From Tepidibacter mesophilus (GTDB taxonomy: Bacteria; Bacillota; Clostridia; Peptostreptococcales; Peptostreptococcaceae), in contig NZ_BDQY01000012.1 of assembly GCF_002724055.1 (NCBI RefSeq), forward strand, positions 27,008-91,007: 64,000 nucleotides of DNA, in the 5' to 3' direction. Position numbers and translations under genes: made by a program. The notes beneath the pieces were generated by a model, which ran no database searches, was not told where the DNA came from, and was given only the letters and a program-made list of their open reading frames with translations. The number at the start of each line of letters is the position of its first letter. The first letter of the stretch is position 1. This document shows positions 53,391 to 63,766 of this stretch, piece by piece.

Positions 53391-56300
53391 ATGTTAGTTA
53401 CTTATAAAGGATTCAAAATAGACTTGCCATATGATATTTTACAAATAGAATATATGTCTTTAGAAGAAAATATTAATGATCATATTTGTCTTAATTTAAG
53501 AATTTTAATAGAAGAAGATAAAGTATTTGAGTATATAAATGAAGAATCGTCTAATAAAAAAATTGTAGTATATGAATACAACAGACATATACAAAGAGAA
53601 GTACCAATTTTTCAAGGAAAAATTAAAAATGTAAAGATAAACTACCAAGATAATCTACACTTTTTAGAACTTTCGTGTATTTCTTTTACACATGACTTTG
53701 ATATAAAAAAAGTAAGTCGTACATTTTGTGATTTAGAACTTACATACAATCAGGTTATTAAAGATATATTATCAGCATATCCTAAGAAAGATTTTCAGGA
53801 TATGGCTACAAATAATACAAAAATAAATGATTTTTTGCTTCAGTATGAAGAGACGGATTGGCAATTTATAAAAAGACTTGCAACTCATTTTGAAGCTTTA
53901 TTACTACCTGATGCTGCTGCGAGTTTTGGGAGAATATATTTTGGACTACCAAAAATAAACAATAATGTAGAAATTAGTGAAAATGATTACAGTATTATAA
54001 AAAATATTCAAAATTATAAAGAATATAAAAGTAGAAGTAAAACTCCTTTGATGCTTCAAGACTATACATCTTGGGAAATAGTAACGAATATAAGATTGTA
54101 TCTAGGTGAAGAAGTAGTATTTAATAACGTACAATGTCAAGTAACAAAAGTATATATTTATACATACAAAGAAGAAATAAGGTATGCATACAACCTTCAA
54201 ATTTCCAGTGGAGTAAAAAGTATATACACTGTGAATCCTAAAATATACGGTATGTCTATACCTGCTATCATTAAAGAAAGAAAAGGGAATAGTGTTAGAG
54301 TTCATTTTGAAGTAGACAATACTTATATTAAAAAACCAAATAATAAATTTTTCGCATATGCTCTTGAAAGTAGTTCATGGTATTGCATGCCAGTAGAAGG
54401 AAGTAAGGTACATATATATTTTCCAACTAATGATGAAAAAGAAGCTATAGCAGTACATTCAATAAGAAGTGCAAGTGGACAAGCAAAATATGCAGATAAA
54501 ATAAGTAATCCTAATCATAAGTCATTTTCAAATACAACAGGAAGTGAGATGAAAATGACTGAAAATGATATTATATTTGCAGCTGATGATGCAAAAAATA
54601 TAAGTTTGAAGCTTCAAAAAAGTGGCAATATAGATGTATCTGGTAAAAATATCACATTTTCTGCTAAAAGTATAGAACTGGGAGTAAGAAATCCTCCACC
54701 AAATTCTGATGTGGAGCCATTAAGACCTAAAAGCATAAAAATATCTGCAAAAGAAAGCTTTATGATTACAAGAAATGATTTCAATAATAGTATTAATTTA
54801 GAAGAAGAAACACATTTAATGGGAACGTTTATAAAAATTAATGCAACTGATAAAAATCCACCTATGATTTTAGCATCAGAATATGATCAAAGTGCACAAG
54901 ATGCACAATTAATAGCTGAGTATAATGCAGGTGCTAAAAAAGAACTTGAAGATAAACTAAATGCTGGTAAATCGAAAATTGGATTTGGAGCAATGGCTAT
55001 GGCAATAGGAGGAGCTGCTATTTTTGCAGCAGCAACAGTTCTTACAGGAGGACTAGCTATTGGTATTGCAGCCGCAGGTATAGCAGCTGTTGGTGTTGGA
55101 GCAAGTGAAACTAGTGAAGGAATGCAGGACTATACAAAAGCTCAAAGTGGAGATTTCTCTGAATCATATAACTTTATGAGAGATACTGTATGTGGAGGAA
55201 GAAAAGATATATATAATATAGTGAAATATGGATCCGTTATTATATCTGGATTGGGCGTGGCTGCTGCAGGAGGCGCGTGTATGGTAGTAGATAGCTTGCT
55301 TGATACAGGTATAAATACAGCCGTAGAAATGGGCATGGACTATATGGATGATGGAAAAATAAATAACGGAATAGAGTATTATGTAAAAAATGCATCAACT
55401 AATATAGCTATGGTATCATTTGGTGGAGCAACTAGCAAAAAGTTTGGATTTGACAAGATGACTAAAGGAAAGAAATGGGCAGCACAAACAGCACTAGACA
55501 CTGGATTAGGAATGGTTGGAGATGTATCTGCAACAGGAGATACAAGCATCTGGGACAACTTAATAAGTTCAGGGGTAAGTAATAAAATAACTAATTCTAT
55601 TTTCTCAGGAGACCCTGTAAATGTATCAACAGGAAGTTTATACATACCAGCTACAGACTTAGTATTACCTGATATCAATTCGGAATTTAAAATAGAAAGA
55701 AAATATAACTCAGTTAACAATAGAGTAGGTATATTAGGTAAGGGATGGACATTTAATTATGAAAGTAAATTGCATTTAGAAAAAGAAAGAGCTATATTAC
55801 TTTGTACTGATGGTCATATAGAGATATTTTATAAAAATGATGACATATGGGAAAATTCAAAAGGGAAAAGTAATTTATATACCTTAAACTTTGATATTAA
55901 TAAAAATATTTATAATATTATTGATAATCATAATAAATTAAAATACTTATACAATGAAGATGGACAACTTATAAAAATAATAGATAAAAATAAAAATGAA
56001 ATCGTAATCAAATATGAAGGAAGCTCAATTAAGACTTTAAAAACATTCTCTAACTATATATTGAACTTTATATATAAAGACGGAAAAATAGTAGAAATAA
56101 AAGATGAATTAGGAAGAACCGTTCAATATAAGTATGAAGGAGATTACTTAACTCATGTAGTCCATGTAGATTATGGTATAACAAAATACGATTATGATAA
56201 ACAAGGATATGTAAGTGCTATAACAGATCAAAATGGTAACACATATACTGTTAATGAATTTGACAATAAAGGAAGAGTTACATATCAAGAGTATTCAACT

Positions 56301-59300
56301 GAAGATACTTGTACCATTACTTATGATGATGCAAATAGAGAAACTAGTTTTTACTTTAGTGAAAGTAAAAGACTAGAAAAGTACAAGTATGATCAAAACT
56401 ATTTAATTACTCATATATACTACGAAGATGGTACATATGAAGAATATGGATATGATAGTTATCAAAACAAAGTATTTGAAAAAGATAGAAATGGTCATAT
56501 TACAAGAACAGAATACAATATATATGGAAATAAAGTAAAACAAGAACTTCCAAATGCGCTTATTGTTAATTACGAATACGATGAAAAACAAAACCTAATT
56601 AAAAAATCAGATAATAATGAGGGAGAAACACTATATACCTATAACACAAACGGAAATATTATAGAAGAGAAAAATAAAATAAATACAGGTCTGTGGCAAA
56701 CAATAAAATACGAATATGACTCTTATTCTAGAGTTGTTAAAACTACAGATCCATTAGGAAATATCAAAAACTTTGAATATGAAAATGGGGAAAGAGTATT
56801 ACCTCAACCAAGTAGTATAAAAGACAGTGAAAATAATATCTATGAATACACTTATGACAAAGTAGGAAGAAATACATCCATTATAACAGAATATGGAGAA
56901 GTAGAATTTGGATACAATAGACTAAATTATATAACATATATAAAAGATCCAAATGGTAGTATAACAAGAAAATACTATGACAAAATGGGTAATCTAACAA
57001 GACTCGTTACTCCAAATAACTATAATCCTAAATTTGATAATGGACAAGCATATGAGTATAAGTATGACAGCATGGATAAACTAATCCAAATAAAAGACCC
57101 ACTTGGGAACACTATAAAGAATAAAAGAGATACGGAAGGTAACATAATAAAAGAAATAAATCCAAATTATTATGATTTTTTAAAAGATGACGGTATTGGA
57201 ATAGTTTATGAATATGATAAAGGCAATCGAAAAATAAAAACAATATATCCAGACGGTGGAGTAGAAAGACTGTTTTACGATAGCCAAGGAAATATTATAA
57301 AACACATAACACCAGAGTACTATAACTCCGATACAGACGATGGATTAGGTTATACTTATGAGTATGACAGCATGAATAGACTAACAACAATAATAGACCC
57401 TAGCGGAGAAATAGAAAAGAAATATGAATATGACCTATATGGAAATATATCATGTGAAATAGATAAAGAAGAAAACACTACTTTATTTAAATATGATTTA
57501 CTAGGAAACATACTTGAAAAAAGAGAACCAGTAGATAAAATAGATGAAGAAGTTAAATACAAAATAACTGTTTATGAGTATGATAAAAACTCAAATAAGA
57601 TAAAAGAAAAACACGGAAAAGACCCAGTAAATCAAAAAGATTATCCTCTGTATTACCATGAAATACATTTTACATACGATAAAAATAATAGATTAACAGG
57701 TGTAAATGATAAGTACGGTGCAAAACTAGAATATAAATATGACTGCTTAAATAATAAGATATATGAAAAATTCAGAATAAACGATAACGCAAACAAAATA
57801 ATCCACTATAAATACGACAATACAGGAAAACTAATAGAAAAGAAAGAAGAGATAGATGGAGAACATTTATTAGGAGCAGTAAAAGGTAAAACAGTCTTTG
57901 CTATAACAAAATATAGCTATGATAAAAATGGTAATATAACTAATATAACAACACCAAAAGGACACACTATAAATCGGGTATATGATGAAATAGATAGATT
58001 AACACAAGAAAATCAAACAGATAAAACTAATAATATACAAAGAAAATATGAATACCAATACGATAAAACAAGTAACATAATTAAAACAATAAATAACACT
58101 AACAATATAACAAAAGAATATATCTATGACAGCAAAAATAGACTAACACACTATATAAATGAATTAAAAAACACAACAAGACTATTCTATGATAAAAATG
58201 ATAGAATAATAAAAGAAGTATTACCACAACAATATAATGAAAAAATAGATGATGGAGAAGGAACTACTTATAAATACAATATAAAAGGACAACTACTAGA
58301 AACTAAAAATCCATTAGGACAAACCATCGAAAAAAATGAATACGACTATAAAGGAAACAAAATATCAGTAGTAGACGGAGTAAACAATAAAGTAGAATAT
58401 ACCTATAATCTATTAGGTAACATAAAACAAATAATAACACCAAATAGTAAAAAACAAAACAAAGAAATACAAAAATATACATACGACATAAGGGGTAACA
58501 TTACAGGAATATGTGATGGTAATGGAAACAACACTAAATACGAGCTAGATGACTGGGGTAGAATAATACAAATTGTAACAGCGGAAGGAACAGTAGAGAA
58601 ATACACTTACGATTACGCAGGAAACATAACAAGCACCACAGACGCAAACGAAAATACAATTACATATGAATACAACAACTTTAATAAAGTAAGCAAAATA
58701 AAAGACCAAGAAGGATACAGCGAATATTTTTACTATGATGAAGAAGGAAATCAAGTAGAACACATAGATAGAAATGAGAACAAAGTCCTTTATGGTTACA
58801 ATATAGACAATAACATAACCTTTAGAAAAGGATACAATAAAAATAACCAAAAAGGCATATATGAAGAATTCAAATATAACTTAGACGGAACACTAAACCT
58901 AGCAAAAGCAAATAACACAACATACACTTATAAATATACCAAAGATGGTAGACTAAAAAGTAAACATGCAAGTGGCAAAACTCTACTAGAATACCGCTAT
59001 GACAAAAACGGAAACACAAAAACAATATCAGACATAACAGGCAAATCAACACACTATATATACGACCCAGCAAATAGAGTAAAAGAAATATTAGACAGTA
59101 AATCTAATACATTAGCACAATATACATACAACCCAAATGATAGCATAAAATCTATTTTATACGGTAACGGTATATCAACAAACTACACATATGATGAAGA
59201 ACAAAATATATCAAGCCTCATAACAAAAACATCAAAAGGTGAAACACTCGTAGACTATAACTACAAACACGATCTAAATGGAAATACACTTGAAAAAGTA

Positions 59301-60605
59301 GGAACTAAACACCAAACATATTACACATATGATAGCTTAAATAGACTTACAAGTGCTAAATACGATAACAAAAAAGAAAGATTTACCTATGACAATGTAG
59401 GAAATAGACTAACAAAAACAACCGATACAGGTATAGCAAAATATACATATAACGTAAAAAATCAACTTATAACCTTAGCTGCAACTCAAGAGCTAACAAA
59501 CTTTTATTATGATAAACAAGGAAATACAATAAAAGAAGAAACCCCACAAGGCTCAAACATCTACGAATATAATACCTTCAATCAACAAACAAAAGCTATA
59601 ACAAAAGAAGGAAACACCCTAATAAGTAGATACGATGCCTTAGGACTAAGAACAGAAATAGAAGAAAATGAAAAACTAACAAAATTCATTTTCCATAAAC
59701 AAAATATCCTAGTAGAACTAGACGAACAAGATAACCAAATATCACGCTTTGCAAGAGGATATGAAATAATATCAAGTGATATTAAAGATAACACTTACTA
59801 TTACCAACAAGATGAACAAGGAAGTACACTGTACATAACAGATAACAATGAAAATGTACAAAATCATTACCACTATGATGTATTTGGAGTTATACTAGAA
59901 AGTGAAGAAAATATTTCAAATCGAATTACCTATACAGGACAGCAATATGATAGTATAACTCAACAATATTACCTAAGGGCAAGATACTATAATCCTATAA
60001 TAGGAAGATTTACACAAGAAGATGTATATCGTGGAGATGGACTAAATTTATATGCATATTGTAGTAATAACCCTGTAGTTTATTATGATCCAAGTGGGTA
60101 TAAATGTAGTATAAATAAAGAACGGGCTTCTGCCAATAGGAATACTAATGTTACTAGTAAAGATGATTTCATTGAAGTATATCATGGAACTAATTATAAA
60201 GGAGCAAAATCAATAAAGAAAAGTGGTATAGATATAAGTACATACAGAAGTACTACTGACTTTGGAAAAGGATTTTATGTTACACGTAAAAAGAACCAAG
60301 CAATTAAGTGGGTTAAAAGAAAGTTTAGGGGTAATGGAGAAGTATTGGTATTTAAAGTACCAAAATTAGAGTTTAATGAACTAAATGGAAAGGTATTTGA
60401 TTCTGCAAATATTGATTGGGAAGAATTTATAAAACATAATAGGTTAGGAGGAGAACTTCATAAGTATGACTTTGTAGAGGGACCTATGCTAGCTAATCCT
60501 ACTACATTTATAGATGATGGAAAACTAGAGTCATTTGGTAATCAAATTTCTGTACATACAGATAAAGCTATTGAACTTTTAAATAAAAGCTTACAGAATA
60601 AGTAA
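53391..60605 (+). CDS. VgrG-Rhs fusion toxin with DUF3990 (ADP-ribosyltransferase-like) tip
   Basis: 2404 residues. (1) VgrG part: gp27-like LQYEETDWQFIKRLATHFEA (about 150-169), OB-fold with SSSWYCMPVEGSKVHIYFPT, beta-helix GNIDVSGKNITFSAKSIELG. (2) Hydrophobic segment at about 530-570 (MAMAIGGAAIFAAATVLTGG). (3) DUF6531-like opener GDPVNVSTGSLYIPATDLVL (about 740). (4) Some 1,400 residues of YD/Rhs repeats (TYDKVGRNTSI, YDSMNRLTTI, YDLLGNILEK). (5) Rhs core GRFTQEDVYRGDGLNLYAYC with DPSGY, the usual self-cleavage region (about 2204-2240). (6) Variable tip: IEVYHGTNYKGAKSIKKSGI, STTDFGKGFYVTRKKNQAIK, matching DUF3990, an ART-like fold. Strong ribosome-binding site AAGGAGGTG. A spike fused directly to an Rhs shell is unusual. 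Confidence 0.87.
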   Translation: MLVTYKGFKIDLPYDILQIEYMSLEENINDHICLNLRILIEEDKVFEYINEESSNKKIVVYEYNRHIQREVPIFQGKIKNVKINYQDNLHFLELSCISFTHDFDIKKVSRTFCDLELTYNQVIKDILSAYPKKDFQDMATNNTKINDFLLQYEETDWQFIKRLATHFEALLLPDAAASFGRIYFGLPKINNNVEISENDYSIIKNIQNYKEYKSRSKTPLMLQDYTSWEIVTNIRLYLGEEVVFNNVQCQVTKVYIYTYKEEIRYAYNLQISSGVKSIYTVNPKIYGMSIPAIIKERKGNSVRVHFEVDNTYIKKPNNKFFAYALESSSWYCMPVEGSKVHIYFPTNDEKEAIAVHSIRSASGQAKYADKISNPNHKSFSNTTGSEMKMTENDIIFAADDAKNISLKLQKSGNIDVSGKNITFSAKSIELGVRNPPPNSDVEPLRPKSIKISAKESFMITRNDFNNSINLEEETHLMGTFIKINATDKNPPMILASEYDQSAQDAQLIAEYNAGAKKELEDKLNAGKSKIGFGAMAMAIGGAAIFAAATVLTGGLAIGIAAAGIAAVGVGASETSEGMQDYTKAQSGDFSESYNFMRDTVCGGRKDIYNIVKYGSVIISGLGVAAAGGACMVVDSLLDTGINTAVEMGMDYMDDGKINNGIEYYVKNASTNIAMVSFGGATSKKFGFDKMTKGKKWAAQTALDTGLGMVGDVSATGDTSIWDNLISSGVSNKITNSIFSGDPVNVSTGSLYIPATDLVLPDINSEFKIERKYNSVNNRVGILGKGWTFNYESKLHLEKERAILLCTDGHIEIFYKNDDIWENSKGKSNLYTLNFDINKNIYNIIDNHNKLKYLYNEDGQLIKIIDKNKNEIVIKYEGSSIKTLKTFSNYILNFIYKDGKIVEIKDELGRTVQYKYEGDYLTHVVHVDYGITKYDYDKQGYVSAITDQNGNTYTVNEFDNKGRVTYQEYSTEDTCTITYDDANRETSFYFSESKRLEKYKYDQNYLITHIYYEDGTYEEYGYDSYQNKVFEKDRNGHITRTEYNIYGNKVKQELPNALIVNYEYDEKQNLIKKSDNNEGETLYTYNTNGNIIEEKNKINTGLWQTIKYEYDSYSRVVKTTDPLGNIKNFEYENGERVLPQPSSIKDSENNIYEYTYDKVGRNTSIITEYGEVEFGYNRLNYITYIKDPNGSITRKYYDKMGNLTRLVTPNNYNPKFDNGQAYEYKYDSMDKLIQIKDPLGNTIKNKRDTEGNIIKEINPNYYDFLKDDGIGIVYEYDKGNRKIKTIYPDGGVERLFYDSQGNIIKHITPEYYNSDTDDGLGYTYEYDSMNRLTTIIDPSGEIEKKYEYDLYGNISCEIDKEENTTLFKYDLLGNILEKREPVDKIDEEVKYKITVYEYDKNSNKIKEKHGKDPVNQKDYPLYYHEIHFTYDKNNRLTGVNDKYGAKLEYKYDCLNNKIYEKFRINDNANKIIHYKYDNTGKLIEKKEEIDGEHLLGAVKGKTVFAITKYSYDKNGNITNITTPKGHTINRVYDEIDRLTQENQTDKTNNIQRKYEYQYDKTSNIIKTINNTNNITKEYIYDSKNRLTHYINELKNTTRLFYDKNDRIIKEVLPQQYNEKIDDGEGTTYKYNIKGQLLETKNPLGQTIEKNEYDYKGNKISVVDGVNNKVEYTYNLLGNIKQIITPNSKKQNKEIQKYTYDIRGNITGICDGNGNNTKYELDDWGRIIQIVTAEGTVEKYTYDYAGNITSTTDANENTITYEYNNFNKVSKIKDQEGYSEYFYYDEEGNQVEHIDRNENKVLYGYNIDNNITFRKGYNKNNQKGIYEEFKYNLDGTLNLAKANNTTYTYKYTKDGRLKSKHASGKTLLEYRYDKNGNTKTISDITGKSTHYIYDPANRVKEILDSKSNTLAQYTYNPNDSIKSILYGNGISTNYTYDEEQNISSLITKTSKGETLVDYNYKHDLNGNTLEKVGTKHQTYYTYDSLNRLTSAKYDNKKERFTYDNVGNRLTKTTDTGIAKYTYNVKNQLITLAATQELTNFYYDKQGNTIKEETPQGSNIYEYNTFNQQTKAITKEGNTLISRYDALGLRTEIEENEKLTKFIFHKQNILVELDEQDNQISRFARGYEIISSDIKDNTYYYQQDEQGSTLYITDNNENVQNHYHYDVFGVILESEENISNRITYTGQQYDSITQQYYLRARYYNPIIGRFTQEDVYRGDGLNLYAYCSNNPVVYYDPSGYKCSINKERASANRNTNVTSKDDFIEVYHGTNYKGAKSIKKSGIDISTYRSTTDFGKGFYVTRKKNQAIKWVKRKFRGNGEVLVFKVPKLEFNELNGKVFDSANIDWEEFIKHNRLGGELHKYDFVEGPMLANPTTFIDDGKLESFGNQISVHTDKAIELLNKSLQNK

Positions 60606-60624
60606 TTAGAATGGAGGATAATAA

Positions 60625-60894
60625 ATGAGTAAATTTGTTTTTAGGACTGATAAAAAATCAGAAGAATTTTGTATATCAATTGTTTATGAAATGAAAAAGT
60701 TATTTAAAATTACAGAAGAAGAAGCAATAGAAAGAATAAATTGGTTTTGGTCAAATGAAGAAGCTATTGAAGGTTATGATATAATATATCATGAAACAGC
60801 CGAGTTTTGGGCTAAGGAAATTTGCTATGGACATGATTCTGAATGGTGGGCTAAAGAAGGAAAAGAAGACATTAAAATTATACCATTTCCATAA
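60625..60894 (+). CDS. Small immunity protein candidate for the DUF3990 tip
   Basis: 89 residues, acidic, Trp-rich C-terminus: FRTDKKSEEFCISIVYEMKK, LFKITEEEAIERINWFWSNE, IIYHETAEFWAKEICYGHDS, EWWAKEG. Small proteins of this shape (helical N-terminus, then YH-E-x-x-x-x-W-A) accompany DUF3990-type genes in Firmicutes. Ribosome-binding site GGAGG; 19 bases after the toxin stop. Confidence 0.7.
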   Translation: MSKFVFRTDKKSEEFCISIVYEMKKLFKITEEEAIERINWFWSNEEAIEGYDIIYHETAEFWAKEICYGHDSEWWAKEGKEDIKIIPFP

Positions 60895-60949
60895 GAATAT
60901 ATTTAGGAAGAATATTTTTATTTTTTAATTAAAGATATCAAAATATAAA

Positions 60950-61270
60950 TAATCACAAACCCCCCTCTAATACAAAGTGAATACATAAGTTTTTCTTATT
61001 ATTTAATTTTGTAGTTTTCAAGGTGAAATTGATTTTAAAATCTGTTAAGAAATTTTGACTGTTTGAGCGATAGCGAGTTTCAAAATTTTAAGATTTTAAA
61101 ATCAATGAGCCTATGAAAAGTAAAAATTAAATAAGGAAAAACGTTGTATTCATTTGTGTTAGAGGGTGATAAAGAACAAAAATAAAGATAACAGTATGGT
61201 TTTTGTGTTTTTTTAAATTTAAGCAACTACCTAATTTCTTAAGGTGAAGCCTCTCATCAGATTTTTCATT
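60950..61270 (+). repeat. 220 bp palindromic repeat, copy D, with conserved right flank
   Basis: Core 60950-61177 from CCCCCCTCTAATACAAAGTG to TTGTATTCATTTGTGTTAGA with centre TTTGAGCGATAGCGAG. Right flank 61177-61270 (AATAAAGATAACAGTATGGT, ATTTAAGCAACTACCTAATT) recurs after copy E. Copies D and E in the same orientation frame the spare rhs cassette. Fills the 453-base gap 60895-61347. Confidence 0.88.
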
Positions 61271-61347
61271 TCTCTAAACAAATCTTTTTATAAAATCTCT
61301 TGTAAAAACAACTAACTCAAAATAGGAAAATAAATGCTAGTCAATAA

Positions 61348-62859
61348 AAAGCAATATCTCATCACAATATATATAATCTAAATTATAGTATTAAATCTAT
61401 AATATACGCTAACGGCACATCAATAAATTATACATATGATAAAGATCAAAATATATCAAGCCTCATAACAAAAACATCAAAAGGTGAAATAATTGTAGAC
61501 TATAACTACAAACACGATTTAAATGGAAATACACTTGAAAAAGTAGGAACTAAACACCAAACATATTACACATACGATAGTCTAAATAGACTTACAAGTG
61601 CTAAATACGATAACAAAAAAGAAAGCTTTACCTATGATAACGTAGGAAATAGACTAATAAAAACAACCGATATAGGCATAGAAAAATATACATATAACGT
61701 AAAAAATCAACTGACAACCTTAGTTACAACCCAAGGCTTAACAAGTTTCTATTATGATAAACAAGGAAATACAATAAAAGAAGAAACCCCACAAGGCTCA
61801 AACATCTACAAATACAATGCCTTAAATCAACAAACAAAAGCTATAACAAAAGAAGGAAACACCCTAATAAGTAGATACGATGCCTTAGGACTAAGAACAG
61901 AAATAGAAGAAAATGAAAAACTAGCAAAATTCATTTTCCATAAACAAAATATCCTAGTAGAACTAGACGAACAAGATAATCAAATATCACGCTTTGCAAG
62001 AGGATATGAAATAATATCAAGTGATATTAAAGATAACACTTACTATTACCAACAAGATGAACAAGGAAGTACACTGTACATAACAGATAACAATGAAAAT
62101 GTACAAAACCATTACCACTACGATGCATTTGGAGTTATACTAGAAAGTGAAGAAAATCTGGAAAATCGAATCACCTATACAGGACAGCAATATGATAGTA
62201 TAACCCAACAATATTACCTAAGGGCAAGATACTATAATCCTATAATAGGAAGATTTACACAAGAAGATGTATATCGTGGAGATGGACTGAATTTATATGC
62301 ATATTGTAGTAATAACCCTGTACTTTATTATGATCCAAGTGGGTATAAATGCAGTATAAATAAAGAAAGAGCCTCTGCAGATAATCTTGAATATGAAAAG
62401 ATAAAAAGTGAACTTAAAAAAGAATATGAAGTATTTGTTGAAAACAAAAGAAAGAATATACCTCAAACTAGTAATACTTTACTTGATGATGAGCTAACAT
62501 TCGGAGCTTATGGAAAGCTAGGAAAACCAGGAGATGATCTTACTGGACACCATATGCCAGCTAATCAATTTATGAAAAGTAAAAATAATATAAAAATGAG
62601 ACAAAGTTTGGCAATGAATTTAGAACAATATTCACCGGGTGTAGGAGGAAGACATAGAAGAACCTTTACATATGGATTTGGTGGAAATAGAAAAAATTTA
62701 TATATGGCTTTATCAAATAGAGATGCATTGGCGTTTGATATATGGGATACACGAAGAATTTTAATAGAAGATGGATTGTACAATAAAGAAACTAGAAAAA
62801 TACTTAGAGAATATATAGAAATGTCTAAAAATGTTTTTCCCGATATTTTTAAAAAGTAA
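61348..62859 (+). pseudogene. Start-less rhs C-terminal cassette with HH-nuclease-like tip
   Basis: A fully open 503-codon frame from after the stop at 61345 to 62859 that contains no ATG, GTG or TTG until residue 403 (MPANQF). Codons 12-337 nearly duplicate the Rhs core of the giant gene (SINYTYDKDQNISSL, GRFTQEDVYRGDGLNLYAYC, DPSGYKCSINKERAS); after that the tip changes to a new domain: KIKSELKKEYEVFVENKRKN, FGAYGKLGKPGDDLTGHHMP, then GVGGRHRRTFTYGFGGNR. The GHH and RHR residues suggest an HNH/Endo VII-type nuclease. It looks like a silent tip cassette, awaiting recombination onto a full-length Rhs. Confidence 0.85.
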
Positions 62860-62875
62860 TTAGGAGGAATATAGT

Positions 62876-63343
62876 ATGTTAAAGAAAGAAGTTCAAACAC
62901 TTAAAGAAATAAAATTTTTAGATAACGAAGGAGATTTAGAAACTTTTGAAAAAATAATCAATAAATTAGCATATGAAGAAGATGTTAATCTTATTAAAGA
63001 TTTATGTGAGATATTTGATGATGAAGTATCTTCTATAGAAGGTTTAGATTTAGTAAGTGATACGATATTCTATATATCAGATAGGATAGGCAAAAGAAAA
63101 GGATTATTAGAACTCTTAAGAGGTTTCAAACTTATGTTTCCGCACGCAGAAGAATGGATACTAATTATTAATATTAGAATTTTAAACAGTGAAATTTGGA
63201 CAAAAGAATATAAAAGAGCCATACATGAATTAAATAATTCTGAAAAAAAAATAATAGTTGATATACTTGAAGAAATAAAAAGTTATGAATCTGAGTATAT
63301 AGAAAAATTTAACGAAATAATATCTGAACTATTGAAAAAATAA
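62876..63343 (+). CDS. Imm30-like immunity protein for the spare rhs tip
   Basis: 155 residues, all-helical, acidic: LIKDLCEIFDDEVSSIEGLD, LVSDTIFYISDRIGKRKGLL, PHAEEWILIINIRILNSEIW, SEKKIIVDILEEIKSYESE. The F-D-D-x-x, E-x-L-x-x-L, and W-x-x-I-x-x-x-R-I-L-N pattern fits immunity family Imm30 or a close relative. Strong AGGAGG site with its own start, so immunity may be expressed while the tip is silent. Confidence 0.7.
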   Translation: MLKKEVQTLKEIKFLDNEGDLETFEKIINKLAYEEDVNLIKDLCEIFDDEVSSIEGLDLVSDTIFYISDRIGKRKGLLELLRGFKLMFPHAEEWILIINIRILNSEIWTKEYKRAIHELNNSEKKIIVDILEEIKSYESEYIEKFNEIISELLKK

Positions 63344-63432
63344 AATATTTTTAGATTAAAAACTAGACAATGTTATAATAACTGAAAAATTATGAATGTA
63401 ATTCTATACATTAAAGCATTAACATATAAATA

Positions 63433-63765
63433 AGCACAAAATACCCCTAATACAAAGTGAATACATAAGTTTTTCTTATTATTTAATTTTATAGTTTTCA
63501 AGGTGAAATTGATTTTAAAATCTGTTAAGAAATTTTGACTGTTTGAGCGATAGCGAGTTTCAAAATTTTAAGATTTTAAAATCAATGAGCCTATGAAAAG
63601 TAAAAATTAAATAAGGAAAAACGTTGTATTCATTTGGATTAGAGGGGGATAAGGAACTAAAATAAAGATAACAGAATGATTTTTGTGATTTTTTAAATTT
63701 AAGCAATTACCTCATTTCTTAAGGCAAAGCCACTCAGCTGATTTTTCATTTCTTTAAACAAACCT
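63433..63765 (+). repeat. 220 bp palindromic repeat, copy E, with conserved right flank
   Basis: Core 63433-63655 (TACCCCTAATACAAAGTGAA to TTGTATTCATTTGGATTAGA), centre TTTGAGCGATAGCGAG, then the flank AATAAAGATAACAGAATGAT seen after copy D. Direct repeat of copy D across a 2.5 kb cassette. Confidence 0.88.
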
Positions 63766-63766
63766 T

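Noticed and set aside
62554..62859. Stand-alone 101-residue gene starting at ATG 62554
   Set aside because: The ATG is inside the toxin tip, directly after the conserved GHH histidines and without a ribosome-binding site; the reading frame continues 400 codons upstream as Rhs sequence.
35906..63765. CRISPR array
   Set aside because: The repeats are about 220 bases, far apart, and palindromic; there are no short evenly spaced repeats or cas genes.
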